A stretch of DNA of 59,699 bases from Galactobacter valiniphilus (lineage in GTDB: Bacteria > Actinomycetota > Actinomycetes > Actinomycetales > Micrococcaceae). The notes beneath the pieces are model-generated. The model had not been told where the DNA came from. It saw only the letters and a list, made by a program, of their open reading frames with translations, and ran no database searches. Position numbers and translations under genes: made by a program. Below, one piece after another: positions 17,651 to 26,930 of the stretch. Numbering within the stretch: the stretch's first letter is position 1; every line of letters starts with the position of its first letter. The stretch is from positions 1-59,699 of the forward strand of contig NZ_QQXK01000025.1 of assembly GCF_003575975.1 (NCBI RefSeq). The letters are read 5' to 3'.

Positions 17651-19095
17651 GAGTCGAACCCCATTCCTACGGCATCCATGATCTTCAGGAAGGGCCCGCG
17701 CTTGCCCTCGTTGCGGTCGGCCTTCACGAGCGCGCGCGTCATGAGCTGCACGCCAACCCACGCCACGGGCTCGGGCGGGAACGGCAGCGGCTTCTTCTTG
17801 ACCATCTTCAGCTCGGTCAGCTCGGTCTTCTGCCCGGAGAGCAGGTCGAGCATGACCTCGGCGCCGAAGCGCGTGGCGCCCACGCCCAGGCCCGTGAAGC
17901 CGGCGGCGGAGGCGACCTTGCCGCCCATCGCGAGGTCGAAGAAGGCGAAGAAGCGGCTGCACGTGTCGATCGCGCCGCCCCACGCGTGAGAGAACTTGAT
18001 GCCCTCGAGGTGCGGGAAGGTACCGAGGAAGTGGGCGGCGAGCTTGCGATAGGTGGATTCACCGACCTCGTACTCGGGCTTCATGCTGCGCCCGAAGTGG
18101 TAGACGGCGTCCCAGCCGCCCCAGAGGATGCGCAGGCGCCCCTCGGCGTCGCGCGTGGGTCGCGCGTAGTGGAAGCGGTTGGTCATGTCGGCCAGGCCCT
18201 GGAAGTTCTCCCAGCCGATCGTCTTTTCCTGCTCGGGCGTGAGCGGCTCGGTCATAAGCGCGTGGTCGTAGACCGGCACGGTGAAGAGGCGGTTGCGCTT
18301 CAGGAGCGAGGGGAAGACGTTGGTGCCGAGGGCCACGCGGCGCGCGTGCACGCGGCCCGTCGCGGCGGAGAGCACCACGGTGTCGCCCTCGTCCGAGATG
18401 TCGGTGATCTGGGTGTGCTCGTGGATGATCACGCCGAGCTCGAGGCAGACGCGGCGCAGCTCCCAGGCCAGCTTGGCCGGGTTGACGATCGCGGTCTCGG
18501 CGCGGTCCCAGTAGCCGCCCGTGAAGAGCGGGGAGTCGATCTGCGCGCGCACCTGCGCGGCGTCCAGCAGGTCCGGGTCGTTCGGCCCGGAGGCCATCTC
18601 CCGGAGCCACTCGTCCTCGTGGGGTTCGAGGGCCACGCTGAGCGTGCCGACCTGCTGGTAGTCGCAGTCCATGCCGTAGCGCTCGATGGTCGCGGCGATC
18701 TCGGCGAGGTTCTTGATGCCGAGCTCGGTGAGGCGCGCGTTTTCGTCGGGGAGGTGCTTCTCGCCGTTGCTCTCGCCGTGGACGAGCGAGGCGTCGCAGA
18801 AGCCACCGTTGCGCCCGGAGGCGGCCCAGCCGATGCGCTGGCCCTCCAGCAGGATCACGCTGCGCTGCGGCTCGCGCTCCTTGGCGATGAGGGCGGTCCA
18901 CAGGCCGCTGTAGCCGCCGCCGACCACGGCGAGGTCGGCGCTCGCCTCGCCCTCGAGCGCCGGCAGGGCGTCGGGGCGGTGCTCGTCGTCGAGCCAGTAG
19001 GCGAGGTGCTTGGCGCCCTCGAGCGCCGCGCTGACGGTGGCCTCGGGGGTCTCCTGCTCGATGCGCTCGTAGATGGTGAGCTGGGGGTTGGACAT
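17647..19095 (-). CDS. FAD-dependent oxidoreductase of the DAO family (gamma-glutamylputrescine oxidase-like)
   Basis: 482 residues from ATG 19095. The dinucleotide fold LAVVGGGYSGLWTALIAKE (about residues 55-73) and GRNGGFCDASLVHGESNG match the PuuB/DAO type; ARPTRDAEGRLRILWGGWDAVYHFGR and C-terminal HAWGGAIDTCSRF, AAGFTGLGVGATRFGAEVMLDLL complete the flavin site. Such enzymes oxidise an amine such as gamma-glutamylputrescine to an aldehyde with H2O2. The nearby polyamine importer and aminotransferase support that use, but glycine-betaine-like substrates cannot be excluded. A TetR-type palindrome lies about 150 bases upstream. Confidence 0.88.
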   Translation of the reverse strand: MSNPQLTIYERIEQETPEATVSAALEGAKHLAYWLDDEHRPDALPALEGEASADLAVVGGGYSGLWTALIAKEREPQRSVILLEGQRIGWAASGRNGGFCDASLVHGESNGEKHLPDENARLTELGIKNLAEIAATIERYGMDCDYQQVGTLSVALEPHEDEWLREMASGPNDPDLLDAAQVRAQIDSPLFTGGYWDRAETAIVNPAKLAWELRRVCLELGVIIHEHTQITDISDEGDTVVLSAATGRVHARRVALGTNVFPSLLKRNRLFTVPVYDHALMTEPLTPEQEKTIGWENFQGLADMTNRFHYARPTRDAEGRLRILWGGWDAVYHFGRSMKPEYEVGESTYRKLAAHFLGTFPHLEGIKFSHAWGGAIDTCSRFFAFFDLAMGGKVASAAGFTGLGVGATRFGAEVMLDLLSGQKTELTELKMVKKKPLPFPPEPVAWVGVQLMTRALVKADRNEGKRGPFLKIMDAVGMGFDS

Positions 19096-19199
19096 ATGAA
19101 TCGCGTCCTTAGCGATGCTCCGGGTCTTGGCCCGGTGGGGCGTGCCGGGGTCGGTACCGCGGCGCCGCCCGAGGGGCGGCGGGCGGAACCCGGCGTGAG

Positions 19200-19227
19200 G
19201 CACGACGGCGCTCGAGCGGCGTCGTGC
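19200..19227. repeat. GCACGACGGCG palindrome
   Basis: GCACGACGGCGCTC and GAGCGGCGTCGTGC are inverted copies with one mismatch and no loop, upstream of the FAD oxidoreductase. Another instance of the dispersed word. Confidence 0.6.
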
Positions 19228-19246
19228 CGTGCGTCACCACCCAGCC

Positions 19247-19266
19247 TACCTACCAGTTGGTCGGTA
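19247..19266. promoter_or_regulatory. TetR-type operator palindrome
   Basis: TACCTACCAGTTGGTCGGTA has 9-base arms (TACCTACCA/TGGTCGGTA) with one mismatch around GT. This is the form of many TetR-family operators. It lies upstream of the leftward FAD-cupin pair; no TetR gene is in the window. Confidence 0.55.
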
Positions 19267-19268
19267 TG

Positions 19269-19314
19269 CCAAGGGTGGCTGGCCCCGGGGCGTCCCGGGG
19301 CCAGCCACCCTTGG
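19269..19314 (-). terminator. Perfect 21-base stem, terminator of the aminotransferase gene
   Basis: CCAAGGGTGGCTGGCCCCGG and one more base (19269-19289) are exactly inverted at 19294-19314 with a 4-base loop. It separates the aminotransferase gene from the FAD oxidoreductase gene. Confidence 0.85.
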
Positions 19315-19371
19315 GTGCTGGGGCCGCGCTGGGCGGCCAAAGCGGTGCCTGAATCGGCCGGCGAGCGGCGA

Positions 19372-20787
19372 TCAGATGTGGTTCGAGGCCTCCGTGAGGA
19401 CGCCGCGGAGGATCGACTCGATCTCATCGAACTCCGGCTGACCGATGGTCAGCGGCGGAGCCAGCTGGATGACCGGATCGCCGCGGTCGTCGGCGCGGCA
19501 GTACAGGCCGGCGTCGTAGAGCGCGGTCGACAGGAAGCCGCGCAGCAGGCGCTCCGACTCCTCGTCGTTGAACGTCTCCTTGGTGGTCTTGTCCTTGACC
19601 AGCTCGATGCCGTAGAAGTAGCCGGCGCCGCGGACGTCGCCCACGATCGGCAGGTCGAGCAGCTTCGAGAGCGTGGACTTGAACGCGCTGGCGTTGTCCT
19701 TGACGCGCTGGTTCAGGTTCTCGCGCTCGAAGATGTCGAGGTTGGCCATCGCCACGGCGGCGGCGACGGGGTGACCGCCGAAGGTGTAGCCGTGGTAGAA
19801 GGTCGTGTCGCCCTTGGTGAAGGGCTCGAAGAGGCGATCCGAGGCGATCATGGCGCCGATCGGGGCGTAGCCCGAGGTCATGCCCTTGGCGCACGTGATG
19901 ATGTCCGGCGTGTAGCCGAAGTCGGTGCACGCGAACATGGAGCCGATGCGGCCGAAGGCGCAGATGACCTCGTCGGAGACCAGGAGGACGTTGTACTCGT
20001 CGCAGATCTCGCGCACGCGCTGGAAGTAGCCGGGCGGCGGCGGGAAGCAACCGCCGGAGTTCTGCACGGGCTCGAGGAAGACGGCGGCGACGGACTCGGC
20101 GCCCTCGAACTCGATCTGCTCGCGGATGCGCTCAGCAGCCCAGTAGCCGAACTCCTCCTCGGAGGCCGCGTGGGCCTCGGGGGCGCGGTAGAAGTTGGTG
20201 TTCGGGACGCGGAAGGTGCCCGGCACCAGCGGCTCGAACGGGGTCTTCATGCCCGGCAGGGAGGTGATCGCCAGGGCGCCCTGCGGCGTGCCGTGGTAGG
20301 CCAGCGCGCGGGAAATGACCTTGGTCTTGCCCGGCTGCCCCTGCAGCTTCCAGAACTGCTTGGCCAGCTTGAAGGCCGACTCGACGGCCTCGCCACCACC
20401 CGTGGTGAAGAAGACGCGGTTCAGGTCGCCCGGCGCGTTGTCGGCGAGGCGCTCGGCCAGGTCGATGGCCGGCTCGTGGGCGTAGGACCACAGCGGCATG
20501 AAGGGAAGCTTCTCCGCCTGCTTGGCGGCGGCCTCGGCGAGCTCCTGGCGGCCGTGGCCCACCTGGACCACAAAGAGGCCGGCCAGGCCGTCGATGTACT
20601 TCTTGCCCTGGTCGTCGAAGATGTGGTGGCCCTCGCCGCGAACGATCGTGGGGATCTTCGCGTTGTCGTTGACGATGTGCGAGTGGCGGGCCATGTGCAT
20701 CCACAGGTGGTCGCGCGCGGCCTGCTGGCGAGGCGTCCCCTTGGGGGTCAGGCTCTCAGTCATGGTGTCTCCCGAATGAATTGTCAT
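19372..20787 (-). CDS. Class III aminotransferase, putrescine/polyamine:pyruvate type
   Basis: 471 residues from ATG 20787, overlapping the Lrp gene's stop as ATGA; a second start at 20763 (MTESLTPKG, GGGAGA upstream) is also possible. PLP-binding Lys301 in CAKGMTSGYAPIGAM, Asp272 in LLVSDEVICAFGR, and FFTTGGGEAVESAFKLAKQFW are clear. It resembles SpuC-like enzymes that transaminate putrescine, cadaverine or gamma-aminobutyrate-type omega-amines using pyruvate. Location next to a polyamine-type importer and under an Lrp regulator supports amine catabolism. Terminated by the 21-base hairpin at 19269. Confidence 0.9.
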   Translation of the reverse strand: MTIHSGDTMTESLTPKGTPRQQAARDHLWMHMARHSHIVNDNAKIPTIVRGEGHHIFDDQGKKYIDGLAGLFVVQVGHGRQELAEAAAKQAEKLPFMPLWSYAHEPAIDLAERLADNAPGDLNRVFFTTGGGEAVESAFKLAKQFWKLQGQPGKTKVISRALAYHGTPQGALAITSLPGMKTPFEPLVPGTFRVPNTNFYRAPEAHAASEEEFGYWAAERIREQIEFEGAESVAAVFLEPVQNSGGCFPPPPGYFQRVREICDEYNVLLVSDEVICAFGRIGSMFACTDFGYTPDIITCAKGMTSGYAPIGAMIASDRLFEPFTKGDTTFYHGYTFGGHPVAAAVAMANLDIFERENLNQRVKDNASAFKSTLSKLLDLPIVGDVRGAGYFYGIELVKDKTTKETFNDEESERLLRGFLSTALYDAGLYCRADDRGDPVIQLAPPLTIGQPEFDEIESILRGVLTEASNHI

Positions 20788-21266
20788 CGTGTTCCCCAGT
20801 TGTATTCCTGCTTGCGCAAGGAGAGGTAGAGCAGCGTCTCGGTGGATTCGACACCGTCGACGTCGCGGATGGCATTAACGATGCGGAGCAGGTCGTCGTC
20901 GCTAGCGGCGACCACCTCCGCGAGGATGTCGTACGAGCCGGCGACGACGACGCAGTAGTCGACCTCGGGCAGCTCAGACAAACGATCGGCCGCGGCGGAC
21001 ATGTCGCCGCGGGTGCGGATGCCGATCATCGCCTGGCGCTGGAATCCCAGCTGCACCGGGTCGGTGACGGCCACAACTTGCATCACGCGCGCCTCGATCA
21101 GGCGCTGGACACGCGCTCGCGTGGCGGCCTCGCTCAGACCAACGGCTTTGCCGATGGCGGCGTAGGAGCGACGGCCGTCTTCCTGCAGCTGTTCGATGAT
21201 CGCCTTGTTCGTGGCATCCACGGCGGCGAGCTCGGAGCTGGAGTGCGACGCGGTCTGGTGGGGCAT
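20784..21266 (-). CDS. Lrp/AsnC-family transcriptional regulator
   Basis: 160 residues from ATG 21266, chosen because AGGAGGT lies at 21278-21284 (a longer frame from 21326 adds only 20 residues with no site). N-terminal helix-turn-helix DATNKAIIEQLQEDGRRSYAAIGKAVGLSEAATRARVQRLI, then the RAM effector domain (QAMIGIRTRGD to LYLSLRKQEY). It is translationally coupled to the aminotransferase and divergent from the importer, so it probably controls both in response to an amino acid or amine. Confidence 0.93.
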   Translation of the reverse strand: MPHQTASHSSSELAAVDATNKAIIEQLQEDGRRSYAAIGKAVGLSEAATRARVQRLIEARVMQVVAVTDPVQLGFQRQAMIGIRTRGDMSAAADRLSELPEVDYCVVVAGSYDILAEVVAASDDDLLRIVNAIRDVDGVESTETLLYLSLRKQEYNWGTR

Positions 21267-21323
21267 GCGGTTATCGACCTCCTGAGGCCCGTCTGGTGTG
21301 ACGGGGACGACACCGACTCTAGC

Positions 21324-21342
21324 CACAAATGAATCAGTTGTG
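21324..21342. promoter_or_regulatory. Candidate Lrp-type site in the divergent promoter region
   Basis: CACAAATGAATCAGTTGTG has inverted ends CACAA/TTGTG in an A/T-richer stretch; GAATGCGTATTC (about 21369-21380) is a second inverted repeat in the same gap. Lrp proteins prefer degenerate A/T-rich palindromes. Nothing else is seen in the 21267-21492 gap. Confidence 0.45.
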
Positions 21343-21492
21343 TAGTCGGGTCAGCGCCACTGATCCCGAATGCGTATTCAGAATTTAACGATGGTCCCTA
21401 TTGTCATGTGATCTACGTCTCTGTCATGATCGCTGTTCACCGGTCGGCGCATTCCTCCATGCCCCGGCCCCGGCAGCCGTAGGGAGCGTGAG

Positions 21493-22722
21493 ATGAATTC
21501 CCGTCGACCCGCACCACCGCAGGACCCGCTGATCAGGGCCCTCGTCTCCGCCCAGCTCGCCCGCCCGTCCCGACGCTCCGTGCTTGCCGGAGCGGGCGCC
21601 GTCGGGCTCTCCGCCTTCCTTGCCGCCTGCGGCACCAAGGGCAGCGGAAGCAAGGTCCAACTCACCCCGGCCCAGGACCTCTCGGCCTCCGTCAAGGAGC
21701 TCAGCTGGGCCAACTGGACGCTCTACCTCGACGTGGACGATGACGGGAAGACCTACCCCTCGCTCGAGGAATTCACGAAGCGCACCGGGGTCAAGGTCAA
21801 CTACTCCGAGGACGTGGACGGCAACGACACCTACTACGGCAAGGTGCAGGGCCAGCTCTCCCGGGGGCAGAACATCGGCCGCGACATCATCACCCTCACC
21901 GACTGGATGGCCGGGCGCCTGATCCGCCAGGGCTGGGTGCAGGAGCTCGACCACGCGCAGCTGCCGCATGTGGACGCGAACATGCTTGAAAACCTCAAGA
22001 AGGTCGACTTCGACCCGGGCCGCAAGCACTCCGTCACGTGGCAGACGGGCTACGCGGGCATCTGCTGGAACAAGGCCAAGTACCCCAAGGGCCTGCGCAC
22101 GGTCTCCGATCTCTGGTCCCCGGAACTCAAGGGCCGGGTCACGGCGCTGGACGAGATGCGCGACACCATGGGCCTGCTCATGCTGGACCAGGGAACGGAC
22201 ATCTCCTCCGCCGATTGGGGAGACGAGCAATACGAGACCGCCCTCGACACCCTGAACAGGCAGGTGCAGAGCGGCCAGATCCGCAAGGTCCAGGGCAACG
22301 CCTACAAGGAGGACCTGATCTCCGGCGACGCGCTGGCCGGGATCGTGTGGTCGGGCGACATCACCCAGCTGAACTTCGAGCACGACGACCAGTGGGAGTT
22401 CGTCATCCCCGAGGCCGGCGGCACGCTCTGGAGCGACAACCTCCTGGTGCCGATGGCCTCGCAGCAGCTCGGCAACGCGCAGAAGCTCATGGACTTCTAC
22501 TACGAGCCGGAGATCGCGGCCCAGGTGGCGGCCTACGTGAACTACATCTGCCCCGTCCAAGGCGCGCAGCAGGCCATGGAAAAGATTGACCCCGAGCTCA
22601 TCAACAACCCCCTGATTTTCCCCACCGAGGCTGACCTCAAGAAGGCATACGTCTTCCGGGCCCTGACCCCCGGCGAGGAAAGCGACTACACCGACAAATT
22701 CCAGACGGCGATCGGAGCCTGA
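21493..22722 (+). CDS. Polyamine-type ABC substrate-binding lipoprotein (first of two)
   Basis: 409 residues. Twin-arginine-like SRRSVLAGAGAVGLSAFLAAC ends in a lipobox with Cys46, so a membrane-anchored extracellular protein. The body is PotD-like: LSWANWTLYLDVDDDGKTYPSLEEFTKRTG, VNYSEDVDGNDTYYGK, DIITLTDWMAGRL, GIVWSGDITQLN and the C-terminal NLLVPMASQQLGNAQKLMDFYYEPE. It should bind putrescine, spermidine or a related cation. Strongly similar to the next gene, evidently a tandem duplicate. First gene of the importer operon. Confidence 0.92.
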   Translation: MNSRRPAPPQDPLIRALVSAQLARPSRRSVLAGAGAVGLSAFLAACGTKGSGSKVQLTPAQDLSASVKELSWANWTLYLDVDDDGKTYPSLEEFTKRTGVKVNYSEDVDGNDTYYGKVQGQLSRGQNIGRDIITLTDWMAGRLIRQGWVQELDHAQLPHVDANMLENLKKVDFDPGRKHSVTWQTGYAGICWNKAKYPKGLRTVSDLWSPELKGRVTALDEMRDTMGLLMLDQGTDISSADWGDEQYETALDTLNRQVQSGQIRKVQGNAYKEDLISGDALAGIVWSGDITQLNFEHDDQWEFVIPEAGGTLWSDNLLVPMASQQLGNAQKLMDFYYEPEIAAQVAAYVNYICPVQGAQQAMEKIDPELINNPLIFPTEADLKKAYVFRALTPGEESDYTDKFQTAIGA

Positions 22723-22728
22723 TCCTTC

Positions 22729-23949
22729 ATGTCCCCCCGCAGCACCCATCTGAGGGAACAACGCCACAGGATGGCGCAGGCCGTGCAACAGGCCCAGCTG
22801 AGCCGGCGCGGAGTGCTCTCCGGCGCCGCCAGCCTGGCCATGCTCGGCCTGCTCTCCGCCTGCGGCACCAAGGGCATGGGCGGCGCCAAGCCCAGCCCGG
22901 CCGCCGATCGCTCGGCCGAGGAGGCCCTGGTGCGCTGGTCCAATTGGACCCTCTACCTCGACCTGGACGACGACGGCCGCACCCACCCCACGCTCGACGC
23001 CTTCCAGAAGGCTAGCGGCCTGAAGGCCACCTACACCGAGGACATCGACTCCAACGACACCTGGTACGGCAAGGTGCAGGGCCAGCTCTCGCGCGGCCAG
23101 GACATCGGCGCCGACATCATCACGCCGAGCGACTGGATGTGCGAGCGCCTGATCCGCCAGGGCTACGTGCAGAAGCTCGACCACGCGAACATGCCGAACG
23201 TCGTTGCCAACATGCTTCCCAAGCTCAAGGACATCCGCTGGGACCAGGGCCGCTACCGCTCCGTCACGTGGCAGACCGGCTTCACGGGGATCGTGTGGAA
23301 CAAGAAGGCCTTCCCGCAGGGCCTGCGCAACGTCTCCGATCTCTGGGACCCGCGCTTGAAGGGGCGCGTCACGGTCCTCGACGAGATGCGCGACACCATG
23401 CCCATGCTGCTCCTGGACCAGGGGATCGACATCGCCGGCGACTGGACCCAGACGGACTTCGAGAACTCCATCGACGTCCTGGACAAGAACATCCGCAACG
23501 GCAAGATCCGCCAGGTGAAGGGCAACTCCTACAAGGAGGACCTCATCTCCGGCGACGTGGTCGCGGCCATGGCCTACTCCGGGGACATCACCCAGCTGAA
23601 CTTCGAGAACGGCGACCAGTGGGAGTTCGCGCTCCCCGAGCGCAAGGGCCTGATCTGGCCCGACAACATGATGGTCCCGGTCGGCTCGCCGCATAAGGCC
23701 AACGCCGAGAAGCTCATGGACTTCTACTACGACCCCGAGGTCGCGGCCGAGGTCGCCGCGTACGTGAACTACGTCTGCCCCGTCCTGGGCGCCGACGAGG
23801 CCATGAAGGAGATCGACGAGGAGCTCGTCGAGGATCCCCTCATCTTCCCCACGGAGGAGTACCTGGCGCAGACCACTACCGAGCGCCAGCTCACCCTCGA
23901 GGAAGAAACCCTGTTCCAGAACCTGTTCCAGGAAGTGATTGGAAGCTGA
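22729..23949 (+). CDS. Polyamine-type ABC substrate-binding lipoprotein (second of two)
   Basis: 406 residues, 6 bases after its paralogue. LSRRGVLSGAASLAMLGLLSAC gives lipidation at Cys45 after a twin-arginine-like motif. Segments WSNWTLYLDLDDDGRTHPT, YTEDIDSNDTWYGK, QTGFTGIVWNKKAF and MAYSGDITQLNFENGD correspond one by one to the first protein. Two binding proteins for one ATPase/permease set suggests two ligands (for example putrescine and spermidine) or different affinities. Confidence 0.92.
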   Translation: MSPRSTHLREQRHRMAQAVQQAQLSRRGVLSGAASLAMLGLLSACGTKGMGGAKPSPAADRSAEEALVRWSNWTLYLDLDDDGRTHPTLDAFQKASGLKATYTEDIDSNDTWYGKVQGQLSRGQDIGADIITPSDWMCERLIRQGYVQKLDHANMPNVVANMLPKLKDIRWDQGRYRSVTWQTGFTGIVWNKKAFPQGLRNVSDLWDPRLKGRVTVLDEMRDTMPMLLLDQGIDIAGDWTQTDFENSIDVLDKNIRNGKIRQVKGNSYKEDLISGDVVAAMAYSGDITQLNFENGDQWEFALPERKGLIWPDNMMVPVGSPHKANAEKLMDFYYDPEVAAEVAAYVNYVCPVLGADEAMKEIDEELVEDPLIFPTEEYLAQTTTERQLTLEEETLFQNLFQEVIGS

Positions 23950-23950
23950 C

Positions 23951-25108
23951 ATGAGCACCACCGCCACCCATGAGTCCAGCCCCAAGGTCAACGCCGGTTC
24001 CGGCGCCGACCTCGTCCTCACCGGCATCTCCAAGCACTTTGCCGACTTCACCGCCGTCCAGGAACTTGACCTCGTCATCCCCTCCGGCACCTTCATCGCC
24101 CTGCTCGGCCCCTCCGGCTGCGGCAAGACGACCACCCTGCGCATGATCGCGGGACTGGAGGCCCCGACGTCGGGCACCATCAGCATCGGCGGCGAGGACG
24201 TGACCCGCCTGCCGAGCCATAAGCGCCCCGTCAACACGGTGTTCCAGTCCTACGCGCTCTTCCCCCACATGAGCATCCTCGAGAACGTCGCCTTCGGCCT
24301 GAAGCAGCGCAAGGACAAGGACGCCATGGCCAAGGCCAAGGCGGGCCTGGAGATGGTGGAGCTGGCCCACCTTGCAAACCGCAAGCCGGCCCAGCTCTCC
24401 GGCGGCCAGCAGCAGCGCGTGGCCCTGGCCCGCGCCCTCGTCAACCGCCCGCGCGTCCTGCTGCTCGACGAGCCGCTCGGCGCCCTGGACATGAAGCTGC
24501 GCAGGCAGATGCAGGTGGAGCTCAAGAAGATCCAGATGGACGTGGGCCTGACCTTCATCCACGTGACCCACGACCAGGAGGAGGCCATGACCATGGCCGA
24601 CGTCGTGGCGGTCATGAATCAGGGCCGGATCGAGCAGATGGGCTCGCCCCGCGAGCTCTACGAGCTCCCGCGCACCGCGTTTGTTGCCAACTTCCTTGGC
24701 AAGTCCAACCTCATGGAGGGCACGGTGGTGGCCGACGCCGGACCCGCCATCGTGGTCGACGTCGCCGGCCAGCGCCTCGAGTTGCTCAAGGAGCGCGCCG
24801 TCACCACGGAGGGCAAGATCGTGGTGGGCGTGCGCCCCGAGAAGATGCGCATCGCCGAGCTGGACCGCACCGACTTCCAGCACGCCGGCAATCAGCTGGT
24901 CGGCACCGTCACCGACGCCTCCTTCACGGGCGTGAGCACGGAGTACCTCGTGGACGTGCCCGGCGTGGGCGTGGTGGGCACCTTCACCCAGAACCTGGGC
25001 CAGGACCCGGCCCGCCCGGGTGACCAGGTCCGCATGTCCTGGGAGCCGGAGTACACCTTCGGCCTCGGCGCCAACGAGGACCTCGAGGCCGGGGTGCAGG
25101 CGTCATGA
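23951..25108 (+). CDS. potA: Polyamine-type ABC importer ATPase
   Basis: 385 residues from ATG 23951, one base after the preceding stop. Walker [10 protein letters not shown] (Lys59), Q-loop in [14 protein letters not shown], signature [16 protein letters not shown], Walker [12 protein letters not shown] and switch His in THDQEEAMT are intact. The C-terminal TOBE domain ([28 protein letters not shown]) is of the PotA/FbpC type. Hydrolyses ATP to drive import. The stop overlaps the next start as ATGA. Confidence 0.95.
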   Translation: MSTTATHESSPKVNAGSGADLVLTGISKHFADFTAVQELDLVIPSGTFIALLGPSGCGKTTTLRMIAGLEAPTSGTISIGGEDVTRLPSHKRPVNTVFQSYALFPHMSILENVAFGLKQRKDKDAMAKAKAGLEMVELAHLANRKPAQLSGGQQQRVALARALVNRPRVLLLDEPLGALDMKLRRQMQVELKKIQMDVGLTFIHVTHDQEEAMTMADVVAVMNQGRIEQMGSPRELYELPRTAFVANFLGKSNLMEGTVVADAGPAIVVDVAGQRLELLKERAVTTEGKIVVGVRPEKMRIAELDRTDFQHAGNQLVGTVTDASFTGVSTEYLVDVPGVGVVGTFTQNLGQDPARPGDQVRMSWEPEYTFGLGANEDLEAGVQAS

Positions 25109-26040
25109 GCGCCCCCGCCGACCTGAAGCGGGCCGCCAAGCGGGCGGACCTGCGCAGCCCGGAGGAGATCCGGGCCGAGAAGAAGAAGGGGCGGATGGGC
25201 GCCTGGCTCATCCTGCCCGGCATGCTCTACATGGCGCTGTTCTTCGCGGCGCCCGTGGTGGTGCTGCTGAGCATGTCCCTCTTCGTGAAGCCGGAGGGTG
25301 CCGACCTCGGCGAGTTTGTGCCCGGCTGGAACTTCGGCACCTACGCCGAGGTGTGGAGCCGCTACTGGCCAGTGCTGCTGCGCTCCTTTGTGTTTGCGCT
25401 CATCGCGACCATCGCGGCGCTCATCATCGCCTTCCCCATGGCCTACCTCGTGGCGGTACGCCTGCGGGGCAAGCCGCTGCTTAAGGGCATCCTCCTGGTC
25501 CTGCTCATCGCCCCCTTCTTCTCCTCCTTCGTCCTGCGCACGCAGGCGTGGAAGCAGATCCTGGCGGACGAGGGCTGGATTGTGCAGACGCTCAAGGCCG
25601 TGGCGATCCTGCCGGCGGATGGCAGCCTCACGGCCACGCCGTTTGCGGTCATCTGCGGCCTGACCTACAACTTCCTGCCGTTCATGATGCTGCCGATCTA
25701 CGCGAGCCTCGAGCGCCTGGACACCCGGCTGCTGGAGGCCTCCGGCGACCTCTACGCCTCCCCGGCGCAGACGTTCATGAAGGTCACGCTCCCGCAGTCC
25801 ATGCCCGGCGTCTTTGCTGGCACGCTGCTCACGTTCATCCCTGCGGCGGGCGACTACGTCAACGCCGCGATCCTCGGCAACAACCGCGACACGAGCATGA
25901 TCGGCCAGGTCATCGACTCCCGCTTCTTCAAGGTGATCGACTACCCGGGCGCCGCGGCCCTGAGCTTCATCCTCATGGTCTGCATCCTCATCCTCGTGCT
26001 CATCTACATCCGGCGCTTCGGCACCAAGGACCTGTTCTAG
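25105..26040 (+). CDS. potB: ABC importer permease, first subunit
   Basis: 311 residues. A short cytoplasmic N-terminus and six membrane helices (MGAWLILPGMLYMALFFAAP, then RSFVFALIATIAALIIAFPMAYLVA and so on). The coupling EAA motif is EASGDLYASPAQTFMKVTLPQSMPG (about residues 210-235). Contacts PotA and forms the channel with the next gene. Confidence 0.94.
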   Translation: MSAPADLKRAAKRADLRSPEEIRAEKKKGRMGAWLILPGMLYMALFFAAPVVVLLSMSLFVKPEGADLGEFVPGWNFGTYAEVWSRYWPVLLRSFVFALIATIAALIIAFPMAYLVAVRLRGKPLLKGILLVLLIAPFFSSFVLRTQAWKQILADEGWIVQTLKAVAILPADGSLTATPFAVICGLTYNFLPFMMLPIYASLERLDTRLLEASGDLYASPAQTFMKVTLPQSMPGVFAGTLLTFIPAAGDYVNAAILGNNRDTSMIGQVIDSRFFKVIDYPGAAALSFILMVCILILVLIYIRRFGTKDLF

Positions 26041-26053
26041 GAAGGAGTCACCC

Positions 26054-26857
26054 ATGTACAACACCAAACTTGGCAAGTGGTTCATCCCCGTCGTGGGCGG
26101 GCTCGCCTTCGTGTACCTCCTGGTGCCGATCGTCTACATCTTCGTCTTCTCGTTCAACGACGGCGGCAAGTCGAACCTGCAGTGGAAGTCTTTCACGCTT
26201 GATAACTGGAAGAACCCCTGCGGCGCGCCCGGCGCCTGCGAGTCGCTCGTCAACTCGCTCTCCGTGGGAGCCGTGGCCACGCTCATCGCGACGGCCCTCG
26301 GCACCGCGGTGGCGATCGGCCTGGTGCGCTACAAGTTCCGCTTCCGCTCCACGGCCGATCTGCTGATCATCCTGCCGCTTGCCACCCCCGAGGTGGTGCT
26401 GGGCGCCTCGCTCCTGGCGCAGTTCCTCAACCTCGGCTGGGACCTTGGCTACTGGACGGTGATCATCGCGCACGTGATGTTCTGCATGTCCTTCGTCATC
26501 GTCACGGTCCGTGCCCGCGTGGCCGGCCTCGACGACCGGCTCGAGGAGGCGGCCGCCGACCTCTACGCCGGGCCCGTTCAGCGCTTCTGGAAGATCACCT
26601 TCCCCATGCTGATCCCGGGCATCGTGGCGGCGGCGTTGCTCTCCTTCGCCATGAGCTTCGACGACTTCATCATCACGAACTTCAACTCGGGCACGTTCTC
26701 CACGTTCCCCAAGTTCGTGTACGTCGCAGCCGCCCGCGGCATCCCGGCGCAGGCGAACGTGATCGGCTCGGCGATGTTCATCATCGCCCTGCTCATCGTG
26801 ATCATCGGACAGGTGGTCTCGTACCGCCGCAAGAAGGTGCTGGCCGCCCGCGGCTAG
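26054..26857 (+). CDS. potC: ABC importer permease, second subunit
   Basis: 267 residues, six membrane helices; GGLAFVYLLVPIVYIFVFSF starts it, the EAA loop is EEAAADLYAGPVQRFWKITFPMLIPG, and SFDDFIITNFNSG is the usual PotC segment. It is 13 bases after potB and is the last gene of the operon. The following gap holds two palindromic repeats. Confidence 0.94.
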   Translation: MYNTKLGKWFIPVVGGLAFVYLLVPIVYIFVFSFNDGGKSNLQWKSFTLDNWKNPCGAPGACESLVNSLSVGAVATLIATALGTAVAIGLVRYKFRFRSTADLLIILPLATPEVVLGASLLAQFLNLGWDLGYWTVIIAHVMFCMSFVIVTVRARVAGLDDRLEEAAADLYAGPVQRFWKITFPMLIPGIVAAALLSFAMSFDDFIITNFNSGTFSTFPKFVYVAAARGIPAQANVIGSAMFIIALLIVIIGQVVSYRRKKVLAARG

Positions 26858-26863
26858 CCCCCA

Positions 26864-26922
26864 TCCCGCACTTTTCGTTCCATCCCGCCCCTTTGGTGCG
26901 GGATCGGACGAAAAAGGCGGGA
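26864..26922. repeat. Palindromic repeat family 1, copy B
   Basis: TCCCGCACTTTTCGT (from 26864) faces ACGAAAAAGGCGGGA (to 26922), with inner ATCCCGC/GCGGGAT arms and TTTGG centre. It matches copies A and C in word order but its arms have several mismatches. It lies 6 bases after the potC stop and probably ends that transcript. Confidence 0.85.
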
Positions 26923-26930
26923 GCAGACAG

